A DNA stretch of 10,548 nt from Prevotella sp. UBA6429. Its GTDB lineage: Bacteria > Bacteroidota > Bacteroidia > Bacteroidales > Bacteroidaceae. Position 1 is the stretch's first letter; the number at the start of each line of letters is the position of its first letter. The translations under genes were made by a program, and so were the position numbers. This document shows positions 1-6,932 of this stretch, piece by piece. The stretch spans positions 1 to 10,548 of the forward strand of contig DJOV01000008.1 in assembly GCA_002437285.1 (NCBI GenBank), read 5' to 3'. The notes beneath the pieces are model-generated. The model ran no database searches. It saw nothing but the letters and a program-made list of their open reading frames with translations, and had not been told where the DNA came from.

Positions 1-27
1 GAGGGGTGGGAAACTTCAGTCACACAA

Positions 28-1344
28 TTACTTCTTAGCCGTTTTCCATTCAAAGACATAAGCTATTCCCTTGATTTTCACCTTGACATACAAGTCTGTA
101 ACTTTGCGGTCAGACGTGTAAAGGTAACCTGACACGACCTCTCCGGGATGGATAGTCGTTCTCTCAAGATAGCCTAAATCCTCGGGCATCTTTTCCGAAT
201 ATTTCATTCGGTTTCCAGCCTCCAATTGCCGCATCTTGCAGATACGCATTTGGAAATCTTTCAAGGTGTTAGATGTCCCTGCATCAAACACTTGCGCACC
301 CAAGTTGGCATTTACGTTATTTTCACGTTCAGTCTGCACGACAGCCTTGTTTTTTACCATGCGCTTGGCCACTTTTTTCTTGAACTTAAGAATTTTCTTA
401 TCATACTCCTCTGCGCCGACCAGTTCAAAGTCTTTTCTCTTTCCACCCTTCATGTCATATATTTCGATTTCTGAAGGGTCGATGTCCACATTCATCATGC
501 TCTTATTGACAATGAGCACACCAATTTCCCTGTACCCACCGATGTTCTCATTCACCAACGAGCTGCTTACTCCAACAATGAGGCCATTCTTGTTGTAATA
601 AGGCCATGCCACGCCATTTTTATATTCAGTTCGCTGTTCATCAAGGGTTGGTGTCTCCAAGATAGGCGATTTATCCGTCGCAGAGTATTTTGAATAGTTA
701 CCATCAGCATCCACCACCACATAAAATCCTTCAGAATTGTCATTCTTATAGGGCGTCAACGTACACACTCTTCCATCCTCTGTAAAGGAAGCTCCTACTC
801 CATTTTTCTTACCGCTCTTCAAGAAAAGATGTTCTCTGACAAGCCCATTGGCATAAAAAGCCGTATACTCGTCATCGAGTTTTCCGTCTTTGTAAGTTTT
901 TTGTTCCTCAGGCTTTCCGTTCTTAAAATAAGTAGTCATAGCGCCAGAGAACAAACTTCTCGTATCATCATCCTTGTCAAGCATCAGAAAAGTTCCTTCA
1001 CCTTGCAATTCGCCACTCATATAGTAAGTGCGAAACTCCTTAGCCATTGTCGTGTCAGCCGGGTAGAGCGCCAATCTATAATAACTGGCAAAAGCCTTAT
1101 TTCTACAGACTTTCCAATTTTTATTATAATAAATTGTGTCAAGTCTGTCTTGCGGTTCAGGTGGAGCGACAGGCACTACCTCTTTCTGAATTTCTTGAAC
1201 CTCCTGTACAGGTTCCTCCACAACCGTTTCCGTCTTCACTTGCGTCTTCTTTTTTGAGCGCTTGACTTTCTGAGCCAGCACATCCTGCGTCGAAGCGAAC
1301 AACAACAGCATGGACATGAAGACTGTGATTTTCTTACCAATCAT
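28..1344 (-). CDS. Exported protein with MORN-like repeats, third gene of a two-component operon
   Basis: A 438-residue protein of unknown function. Residues 1-24 form a signal peptide: Lys4-Lys5, a hydrophobic stretch and a V-L-A cleavage site before Gln25. It should therefore be secreted to the periplasm or beyond. Residues 26-37 are very basic and 39-66 form a Pro/Val/Glu-rich linker. Residues about 105-195 hold imperfect YwqK/MORN-like repeats, seen as Tyr-Phe-x-x-Gly-x-hydrophobic units such as YYMSGELQGEG, YFKNGKPEE and FYANGLVRE. A weaker unit (YYNKNGLIV) lies near 249. Residues about 270-435 look like a separate beta-rich domain, including HPGEVVSGYLY near 399. The start is the ATG at 1342-1344, with an AAAGG-like stretch just before it. 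It lies 14 bp after the response regulator gene, so it is probably co-transcribed and may be an output or partner of that system. The repeats are seen; the function is not known. Confidence 0.85.
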   Translation of the reverse strand: MIGKKITVFMSMLLLFASTQDVLAQKVKRSKKKTQVKTETVVEEPVQEVQEIQKEVVPVAPPEPQDRLDTIYYNKNWKVCRNKAFASYYRLALYPADTTMAKEFRTYYMSGELQGEGTFLMLDKDDDTRSLFSGAMTTYFKNGKPEEQKTYKDGKLDDEYTAFYANGLVREHLFLKSGKKNGVGASFTEDGRVCTLTPYKNDNSEGFYVVVDADGNYSKYSATDKSPILETPTLDEQRTEYKNGVAWPYYNKNGLIVGVSSSLVNENIGGYREIGVLIVNKSMMNVDIDPSEIEIYDMKGGKRKDFELVGAEEYDKKILKFKKKVAKRMVKNKAVVQTERENNVNANLGAQVFDAGTSNTLKDFQMRICKMRQLEAGNRMKYSEKMPEDLGYLERTTIHPGEVVSGYLYTSDRKVTDLYVKVKIKGIAYVFEWKTAKK

Positions 1345-1358
1345 ACCTTTGTTTCTTT

Positions 1359-2102
1359 TTAAATACTTAAAAATCTATCTATCAACTTCTTTCTGAAGAA
1401 TCTACCCACCTTCACATAGTCAAGTTTGTCAAAAGGAGGATAGAAATGACAGACGCCATCCACTACCTCCATCAAGTAATCCACATTGACAATGAACTTC
1501 TGGTTGACTTGCAAGAAGTGTTCATCCAATTTCAGCAGGTCCACGCTTTTCACGTTTCGTTTGAGTCTAATAGGTTTGGTTTGATCGGCCACCACGACCT
1601 CCCAACACCGCAAGTCGTGCTCATACTGGAACAAGCAGACATCGTCTTTGTCTACCAATTTGAAATCTACCGTATTGGTATAAAACAACAGTTTTCCATT
1701 GAACATGGATTGCGCGACCTTCCCTTCTGCAGGAGGAGCCTTTTCCACCTTCATCAGACGTTTCACTATTAAGTCCAGTTCCTGGGGGTCAATGGGTTTA
1801 AGCAGCACATCAAAAGCACGTTTTCGGAATGCTGTCATCACATATTTATCGTAAGCGGTAAACATGATTACCCGGCAATCGCGCGAAGAGAATTCCGACA
1901 GTTTATCCAAGAAGTCAAGCCCATTGACATCAGGCAGTTGCACATCCAGAAAGATGACGTCAGGCTGGCACTTGCCCACCATGGCCAAACCATCCAATCC
2001 ACAGAGAGCACATCCCTGCACATCAAATCCATATTTGTTTTCCAACAGTTCAGCCAATGCCAATCCAGCCGACTTGTTGTCATCGATAATCAATACTTTC
2101 AT
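1359..2102 (-). CDS. LytTR-family response regulator
   Basis: A two-component response regulator with an N-terminal receiver domain and a C-terminal LytTR DNA-binding domain. From the longer possible start (ATG at 2124-2126, 255 residues) the receiver shows acidic residues Asp15-Asp16, phosphoacceptor Asp61 in FLDVQLPDVNG, Thr90 in MFTAYD and Lys110 in LLKPID. The LytTR domain fills roughly residues 155-255, with the typical FLQVNQKFIVNVDYL segment. I prefer the internal ATG at 2100-2102, which gives 247 residues starting MKVLIIDD, the usual beginning of a receiver. The extra eight residues contain two cysteines and are atypical, but neither start has a strong ribosome site. The gene follows the sensor kinase by 13 or 37 bp on the same strand, so the two are almost certainly cognate. 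LytTR regulators usually bind short direct repeats; the tandem repeats at 4264-4293 are a candidate site. Confidence 0.95.
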   Translation of the reverse strand: MKVLIIDDNKSAGLALAELLENKYGFDVQGCALCGLDGLAMVGKCQPDVIFLDVQLPDVNGLDFLDKLSEFSSRDCRVIMFTAYDKYVMTAFRKRAFDVLLKPIDPQELDLIVKRLMKVEKAPPAEGKVAQSMFNGKLLFYTNTVDFKLVDKDDVCLFQYEHDLRCWEVVVADQTKPIRLKRNVKSVDLLKLDEHFLQVNQKFIVNVDYLMEVVDGVCHFYPPFDKLDYVKVGRFFRKKLIDRFLSI

Positions 2103-2139
2103 ACATCCACATTCATTTTGTTTCATGGTTCATTTCTTA

Positions 2140-4173
2140 TCAAATCACGAATCCGTCAGGTATGCAGACCTGCGCCAAGCATCCCTTGACGCCACCACTT
2201 TCCGCCTCAACGTTCCTCAATGCGAAGGTCATCTTCCTGCGATTGTGCTCATTGACGACCGCCAAAGTCTGTGTTATGATTTTCAGTCCTGTGCGCTTCT
2301 GGCATTTTTTCCTGATGTCAAACCCCTTTCCATTGTCTTGCACCTCCAAGCATGTGCCTCCAGCATGATTTCTCATTACCCTCACCTGCAGTTTCTTATT
2401 ACCTTCCCATCCGCGCAATCCGTGCACCAACGCATTCTCCACCAAGATCTGCACAAACATGGACGGTATGAAGATATGATTCACATCAACTGCCGGCTCA
2501 ATATCTATCGAATATTCAAAGTCGTCTCCCACCAATGGAGCTTCCACCTTGAGATACTGCTTCACGAAGTCCAACTCAGCAGCCAACGTCACCTTCATGT
2601 TGCACGACAAGTCCAAGTTACTACGAATCAACTGGGCCAATCCCATAAGTTCTTTCGCCTCCTCCGTGTCGGCATGCAGTATTTTGTTGTTGAGGACATT
2701 GAAGACAAAATGCGGCGAGATGCGATTTCGCGCCCCTTCGAGCTTCAGTTGCAAAATGCATTGCTTATTCTTCTCCTGGCGTTTGGCAAATCTCAGCCGT
2801 TGCACGACAAACAACAAACAAGCCAATAGGAAGCACATCACCACAACAACCACAACCCAGCGCGCTTGTCCGAGTTCAGCATTCTTGTGTTCCAAGACCA
2901 GCGCATGGTGCAACCTTAATGTGTCTTGCGCAAAGCGATTCATGATGTCTGAAGCTCTGAGTTTCGTCCTGTTGTGCTCCAGCGAATCTGTCTGTCTCGA
3001 GTCCTCAAGCAGGTTTTCATATGCCAACCGATAATCTCCCCTGGCAAGATAATATTTTTGCAGGTATTGATTTCTAATCTGGCGCAGGTTAAAACTTATC
3101 CTGCTCTCATAATTCTTTCCAAAAGATTTCTCCTCACGGTCCAACACGCGAACCACCGCCGCCATGTTTTTCTCTTTCACATATTGGCCGATGCGTATCG
3201 TATTGCAATAATACACAGCCTCGGCGTCTTGATTGGCAACAAAGAAAGGCTCGCTTTCATCAAGATAGTTTACAGACTGTGCCACGCTGTCCATATTGAG
3301 GTAAGCGTCAGCCATGTTCAATTTGCAAAGATACATGTCAAAACATTCTTCCTTGCCATTTTTCTCTAACAAACGCTTTAATTGCAGAAACTTTTCCAAG
3401 CAACGCGGATAATCCTTCTTGTAATAATAATAGTTGCCATAATTGTTCAAGTAGTAGGCCTGCATGGACAGAGACATCTTGGAGAGAAGTACCTCCGTTT
3501 CACGGTAACACTTGAGCGAACTGTCAAAGTCATTCAGTTTCAAATAGATGTTGGCCAATCCCACATGCAGCGAGACGTAATCCTCCTTATGCAAACGAAG
3601 CGAATCGACCAGGAAGAGCGCCCTACGATACCAATAAGCACCCTCCACCAACTGATTCTTGAACACATACGCATCCCCCAGGTTGGCGCAAATATTGGGT
3701 GCTTGATCTTCAACGTCACTATGCAACGAGAAGCGATAGGCTGAATGATAAAGCGAGATGACGTCTTCCGCCTTCCGATGGAAATTATGATAGTTGACTC
3801 CCTGGCAATTATATGCGTAAGCCAACATCCCATTTCTGCGAGACGATTCCGGCAAGCGAAGTGCGTAGCCAATCGAACGATCAATGTATCTGACCATTGA
3901 GTCGGGTGTGGCCGACTGGCAGAACCAGCGGCCCTTTCTCACATAATACTCATAATAGGAAAGACTATCTTTCGCCTTGCGCAATCCTTCGTCTATATGC
4001 TTAATCGCATCCGGCGACTGCATTGCCAGCTCCTTGTCCACCTGGCGCAACGCATTGACACGCTGCTTGTCACGCGCGCCATCAGACACCTGCTTGCACG
4101 AGGCCATAACGGCCGTAATGGCCAACAAAGCCACCCATATATTGATCGAATTCACAAATTCCTTGTACTTCAT
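2140..4173 (-). CDS. TPR-containing LytS/YehU-type sensor histidine kinase
   Basis: A 677-residue membrane sensor kinase of the His_kinase (LytS/YehU) family. Residues 1-26 are a signal-like segment ending in M-A-S-Cys26, a near-consensus lipobox. Residues about 40-430 are helical, with repeated TPR-like units (for example ICANLGDAYVFKNQLVEGAYWYRRAL at about 161-186, given here as a guide to position), and should be periplasmic. One transmembrane helix lies at about 438-458 (a run of valines, then CFLLACLLFV). The cytoplasmic kinase follows: a basic stretch, the phosphoacceptor box RISPHFVFNVLN with His488, an N box around ILVENALVHG (Asn580), and a G box DNGKGFD (613-619). The usual Asn before Pro-His-Phe is Ser here. 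The start ATG at 4171-4173 is preceded by AAAGGAAG. It is the first gene of the kinase-regulator-MORN cluster. The signal sensed is unknown. Confidence 0.93.
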   Translation of the reverse strand: MKYKEFVNSINIWVALLAITAVMASCKQVSDGARDKQRVNALRQVDKELAMQSPDAIKHIDEGLRKAKDSLSYYEYYVRKGRWFCQSATPDSMVRYIDRSIGYALRLPESSRRNGMLAYAYNCQGVNYHNFHRKAEDVISLYHSAYRFSLHSDVEDQAPNICANLGDAYVFKNQLVEGAYWYRRALFLVDSLRLHKEDYVSLHVGLANIYLKLNDFDSSLKCYRETEVLLSKMSLSMQAYYLNNYGNYYYYKKDYPRCLEKFLQLKRLLEKNGKEECFDMYLCKLNMADAYLNMDSVAQSVNYLDESEPFFVANQDAEAVYYCNTIRIGQYVKEKNMAAVVRVLDREEKSFGKNYESRISFNLRQIRNQYLQKYYLARGDYRLAYENLLEDSRQTDSLEHNRTKLRASDIMNRFAQDTLRLHHALVLEHKNAELGQARWVVVVVVMCFLLACLLFVVQRLRFAKRQEKNKQCILQLKLEGARNRISPHFVFNVLNNKILHADTEEAKELMGLAQLIRSNLDLSCNMKVTLAAELDFVKQYLKVEAPLVGDDFEYSIDIEPAVDVNHIFIPSMFVQILVENALVHGLRGWEGNKKLQVRVMRNHAGGTCLEVQDNGKGFDIRKKCQKRTGLKIITQTLAVVNEHNRRKMTFALRNVEAESGGVKGCLAQVCIPDGFVI

Positions 4174-4263
4174 CTTCCTTTCATACTGTTAGTCCGCCCC
4201 AATTCAGCCACGCTTCCACTTCGGGCAAAGATGAATCAGCGATATTTTCTTCATATGTCTTTT

Positions 4264-4293
4264 GGGGTAACGTGGTTCAACATGGTTTAACAT
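4264..4293. repeat. Three tandem 10-bp repeats at the kinase promoter
   Basis: On the plus strand the units are GGGGTAACGT, GGTTCAACAT and GGTTTAACAT. Units two and three match at 9 of 10 positions; unit one matches unit three at 7 of 10. On the transcribed (minus) strand the common core is AYGTTRAACC. The 10-bp period is one DNA turn, so the same face is presented three times. The block begins just downstream of the -7 box, at the predicted transcription start, a position suited to a repressor or autoregulator. The GTT-A core loosely resembles LytTR half-sites, but such sites are usually spaced about two turns apart, so the link to the neighbouring regulator is only a guess. Confidence 0.5.
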
Positions 4294-4296
4294 TTG

Positions 4297-4328
4297 CAAA
4301 GATAAATAAAAAAACGCAAAACTGCAAC
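4297..4328 (-). promoter_or_regulatory. Candidate Bacteroidota promoter for the kinase-regulator-MORN operon
   Basis: On the minus strand the -7 box TATCTTTG (4304 down to 4297) matches the Bacteroidota consensus TAnnTTTG exactly. A GTTG (4328 down to 4325) lies 20 bases upstream as an imperfect -33 TTTG element. A perfect TTTG also occurs, but only 12 bases upstream, which is too close. Transcription would begin near 4290, leaving a leader of about 115 bases before the kinase start codon. Confidence 0.5.
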
Positions 4329-4368
4329 CCGGATCACAATCCACCAAGGCCTGTTTGTAGATTATAAT

Positions 4369-4411
4369 GCCTAATAGTCCTAAATTTTAGGCTTATTTGT
4401 TCAGAGAACAA
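4369..4411. repeat. Two adjacent small palindromes upstream of the kinase promoter
   Basis: CCTAAATTTTAGG (4379-4391) is a perfect palindrome around one central base. An overlapping longer pairing, GCCTAA with TTAGGC (4369-4374 and 4387-4392), is also possible. Five bases further on, TTGTTC-AGA-GAACAA (4397-4411) forms a second perfect inverted repeat. No T-run follows on either strand, so they are not obvious terminators. They lie 41 bases or more upstream of the -33 element and could be operator sites. Short AT-rich palindromes also arise by chance. Confidence 0.35.
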
Positions 4412-4470
4412 TTTGGCTATTTCCAAAATATCGCGAAAATCAGCTCTCCTCATCCTCCATTTTCGACATT

Positions 4471-4496
4471 CTGCCTCCGGTATAAAGCCGGAGGCA
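4471..4496 (-). terminator. Strong hairpin after the PBP gene, probable terminator or 3'-end stabiliser
   Basis: CTGCCTCCGG and CCGGAGGCAG form a perfect 10-bp GC-rich stem around a 7-base loop, 54 bases past the PBP stop codon. The position fits transcript termination, but no U-tract follows on the minus strand (the sequence runs AATGTCGAAAATGG). It is therefore not a canonical intrinsic terminator. It may work with Rho, or block 3' exonucleases. Confidence 0.55.
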
Positions 4497-4550
4497 GTTC
4501 AGCTTATTTTCCCAAGCACCCATTGTCACAAAACAATGGACTTCTGCCGC

Positions 4551-6863
4551 TCACTCGTAGACATCGTCAATACCATTCTCGCCCTCATCCACATCATCGT
4601 GTCCACAGGGATTGAAATCCTCCGGCACATCAAAGACTTCTGTCGAATCATAGGGCAGGCTACGGTCTCGGTAAATTTTCTTCATGAAATAAGCCCAGAT
4701 GGGCAACGCCATCGTAGCCCCCTGTCCCATCTGCATATTGTCGAAGTGGATGTCGCGATCCTCACCGCCTACCCACACGCCACTTACCAGCTGCGGTGTG
4801 AAACCCATGAACCAGGCATCAGAGTTACGATTGGTCGTCCCCGTCTTTCCGCCTATTTCTCCAGGAATCTGATAGCGGAAACGCAATCGACCGGCCGTTC
4901 CCTCATCCACGACAGCCATCAGTTCCACCAACATCTTATAGGCACTGTTCGAACTGATTACCTCGTTCATCCGTGGCTGGAACTCCGCCACCACATTGCC
5001 CTCATTGTCCTCAATCTTAGTCACGAACAAGGGCGCAATGCGAATGCCATTGTTGGCAAAAGTGGTGTAGGCACTCACCATCTCTCCCACCGACACTTCA
5101 CAGGGGCCAAGACACAAGGACATGGACGGGTATATGTCAGGATTGTTGATGCCGAACTTATGCAGGATGCTTACAAACTGTTGGGGATTTAAACGACTCA
5201 TGAGATAGGCCGAAATCCAGTTGTTCGACTGCGCCAGTCCCCACTTCAGCGTAACCATCTGCCCATATCTTCTCCTGTTGGCGTTGCGGGGCGTCCATGG
5301 CTTCCCCGCCACCATGTACGTCTTCTGCACATTGGGCGCCTTGTCACATGGCGACGCGCCATTCTCCATGGCCAACGAGTAGAGGAACGGCTTGATGGTA
5401 GATCCGACCTGCCGGCGCCCGCCCATTACCATGTCATACTGGAAATGTTCAAAGTCGATGCCGCCCACATATGCCTTGACGTGTCCCGTCCTGGCCTCCA
5501 TGCTGACAAATCCAGCCCTAAGGAATGATTTGTAGTAGCGGATGGAGTCGAGCGGTGTCATCATGGTGTCAATGTCTCCGCGATAGGTGAACACCGTCAT
5601 GTCAACAGGCGAATGGAAAGCGCGTTTGATTTCTTCGTCCGAGCAACCATTGTCCTTCATTACCCGATAGCGCTCGCTTTGTCTGACCGCCCTTCCCATG
5701 ATCTGCTTCACTTGTGCGCCTGTCAGCTCCTCGGTGAACGGCGCGTTGGGTTTCGACTTGTTCTCCTTGTCAAAGGCTGGTTGCAGGTATCGTGCCACAT
5801 GGCCATAGACCGACTCCTCTGCATATTGCTGCATCCTGGAATCAATGGTCGTATGAATCTTCAGACCGTCCGTATATATATTGTAAAAGGAGCCATCCTT
5901 CTTCGTGTTTTTCTTGCACCAACCGCACAACGGGTCTGTGGCATAAGCTATTGAGTCTATCACATACTGTCTATTGTTCCATGACGGATAGTTCTCTCTT
6001 TCCGGTCTCTCCATCATCATGTATTGGCGGAGGAACTCACGGAAATAGACCGCCACCCCTTCCTTGTGGTCAGCCCGATGGAAATGGAGCTCAATGGGTT
6101 GCGCGCTATACTCCTCCCACTCGGTTTGTGACAGGTAGCCCGCCTTGACCATCTGCGCCAGCACCACGTTGCGGCGTTCCTTGCAGCGTTCCGGATAACG
6201 CACCGGATTAAACAAAGAAGGATTTTTGCAGAGTCCGATGAGCAATGCCGCCTCATTGACTGAAAGATCCTTAGGATCCTTATTAAAATAGGTAGTGGAG
6301 GCCGTCTTGATGCCTACCGCCCCGTGCAGGAAATCGAAGTAATTGAGATAGAGTGCAATGATTTCCTCCTTTGTAAAATTGCGTTCCAGCTTGATGGCCG
6401 TCACCCATTCAATGGGCTTCTGGAGCATACGTTCCACACTGGAACTGGCCGGAGCCGAATAGAGTTGCTTGGCCAGTTGCTGGGTGATGGTGCTGCCCCC
6501 ACCAGCGCTCTCATGCCCCAGCAGGCCACGCTTCACGATTGCGCGTCCCAGGGCTATGAAGTCGATTCCCGAGTGCTCATAGAACCGCACGTCCTCCGTA
6601 GCCACCAAAGCCTGCACCAGATAGGGCGACAGCTTGGAGTAGGAAACAGGAATACGGTTGGCCTTGTCGGCATTGTAGGTGCCAAGGACTTTACCGTCTT
6701 CCGAATAGACCAAGGTAGCCGACTTGCTAATGGGGTTTTGCAAGTTCTCAATGTCGGGCGAGTATCCCACCACGCCAAACCAAATGAGGAAAAACAACAA
6801 GGCCGTCGTTCCCGCCAGCAATCCCAGGCTAGTCCATAATATGTGGATGAATTTCTTTCTCAT
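4551..6863 (-). CDS. Class A penicillin-binding protein, PBP1A type (bifunctional glycosyltransferase/transpeptidase)
   Basis: Polymerises glycan strands from lipid II and cross-links their peptides in the periplasm. From the ATG at 6861-6863 it has 770 residues. A single membrane anchor lies at about 6-32. The GT51 glycosyltransferase domain shows ATEDVRFYEHSGID with catalytic Glu90 and GGSTITQQLAKQLY near 122-135. The transpeptidase domain shows GSTIKP with nucleophile Ser488 and Lys491, Ser-Asn-Asn at 546-548, and GGKTGTT with Lys673. The C-terminal tail is acidic. The frame stays open 15 codons upstream to a TTG at 6906-6908. I reject that start because a promoter -7 box lies inside the extension and the ATG is followed directly by the basic residues and anchor. 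The gene diverges from pyrB across a shared promoter spacer. A periplasmic CGWC motif (313-316) is unusual. The family assignment is firm. Confidence 0.97.
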   Translation of the reverse strand: MRKKFIHILWTSLGLLAGTTALLFFLIWFGVVGYSPDIENLQNPISKSATLVYSEDGKVLGTYNADKANRIPVSYSKLSPYLVQALVATEDVRFYEHSGIDFIALGRAIVKRGLLGHESAGGGSTITQQLAKQLYSAPASSSVERMLQKPIEWVTAIKLERNFTKEEIIALYLNYFDFLHGAVGIKTASTTYFNKDPKDLSVNEAALLIGLCKNPSLFNPVRYPERCKERRNVVLAQMVKAGYLSQTEWEEYSAQPIELHFHRADHKEGVAVYFREFLRQYMMMERPERENYPSWNNRQYVIDSIAYATDPLCGWCKKNTKKDGSFYNIYTDGLKIHTTIDSRMQQYAEESVYGHVARYLQPAFDKENKSKPNAPFTEELTGAQVKQIMGRAVRQSERYRVMKDNGCSDEEIKRAFHSPVDMTVFTYRGDIDTMMTPLDSIRYYKSFLRAGFVSMEARTGHVKAYVGGIDFEHFQYDMVMGGRRQVGSTIKPFLYSLAMENGASPCDKAPNVQKTYMVAGKPWTPRNANRRRYGQMVTLKWGLAQSNNWISAYLMSRLNPQQFVSILHKFGINNPDIYPSMSLCLGPCEVSVGEMVSAYTTFANNGIRIAPLFVTKIEDNEGNVVAEFQPRMNEVISSNSAYKMLVELMAVVDEGTAGRLRFRYQIPGEIGGKTGTTNRNSDAWFMGFTPQLVSGVWVGGEDRDIHFDNMQMGQGATMALPIWAYFMKKIYRDRSLPYDSTEVFDVPEDFNPCGHDDVDEGENGIDDVYE

Positions 6864-6877
6864 CTTAAAAAACACTT

Positions 6878-6885
6878 TATTTTTG
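6878..6885 (+). promoter_or_regulatory. Candidate -7 box for pyrB-pyrI-glyA
   Basis: TATTTTTG matches the Bacteroidota -7 consensus TAnnTTTG. An imperfect -33 element, TTTC (6856-6859), lies 18 bases upstream, inside the first codons of the divergent PBP gene. Transcription would start near 6891, about 40 bases before the first pyrB ATG. It forms the left half of a perfect palindrome with the minus-strand box. Confidence 0.55.
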
Positions 6886-6893
6886 CAAAAATA
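6886..6893 (-). promoter_or_regulatory. Candidate -7 box for the PBP1A gene
   Basis: Read on the minus strand this is TATTTTTG, an exact TAnnTTTG match. Transcription would begin near 6880, giving a leader of only about 17 bases before the ATG at 6863. No good -33 TTTG is found at the normal distance; the nearest TTTG is 12 bases upstream. It directly abuts the pyrB -7 box on the other strand. Confidence 0.5.
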
Positions 6894-6932
6894 CAATATT
6901 TCTTTCAAAATCTCACCCCCAACTAAAAAATT

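Larger units (their letters stand above)
4174..4550. other. 377-bp intergenic region between PBP gene and sensor kinase gene
   Basis: No convincing gene lies here. Both flanking genes are on the minus strand, so the region holds the 3' end of the PBP transcript and the control region of the kinase operon. Seen in it, from right to left: a perfect 10-bp-stem hairpin (4471-4496), two small palindromes (4369-4411), a candidate Bacteroidota promoter (4297-4328), three tandem 10-bp repeats (4264-4293) and a predicted leader of about 115 bases. The leader contains one possible 16-codon reading frame (minus strand, 4204-4254). Confidence 0.8.

Noticed and set aside
1864..2829. 321-codon plus-strand frame opposite the regulator and kinase genes
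   Set aside because: Its product is low-complexity (rich in His, Ser, Leu, Gln) with no domain, and it lies antisense across two well-supported genes and the gap between them.
4226..4233. Second possible -7 box (CATCTTTG, minus strand) closer to the kinase gene
   Set aside because: It misses the first T of TAnnTTTG and has no TTTG at a suitable distance upstream.
4413..5192. 259-codon plus-strand frame over the 3' end of the PBP gene
   Set aside because: Antisense to the conserved transpeptidase domain, with no recognisable motif and no promoter or ribosome site.
6864..6908. Upstream extension of the PBP gene to a TTG start
   Set aside because: It would place the -7 promoter box inside the coding sequence and put 15 atypical residues ahead of the basic membrane anchor; the ATG at 6863 fits better.
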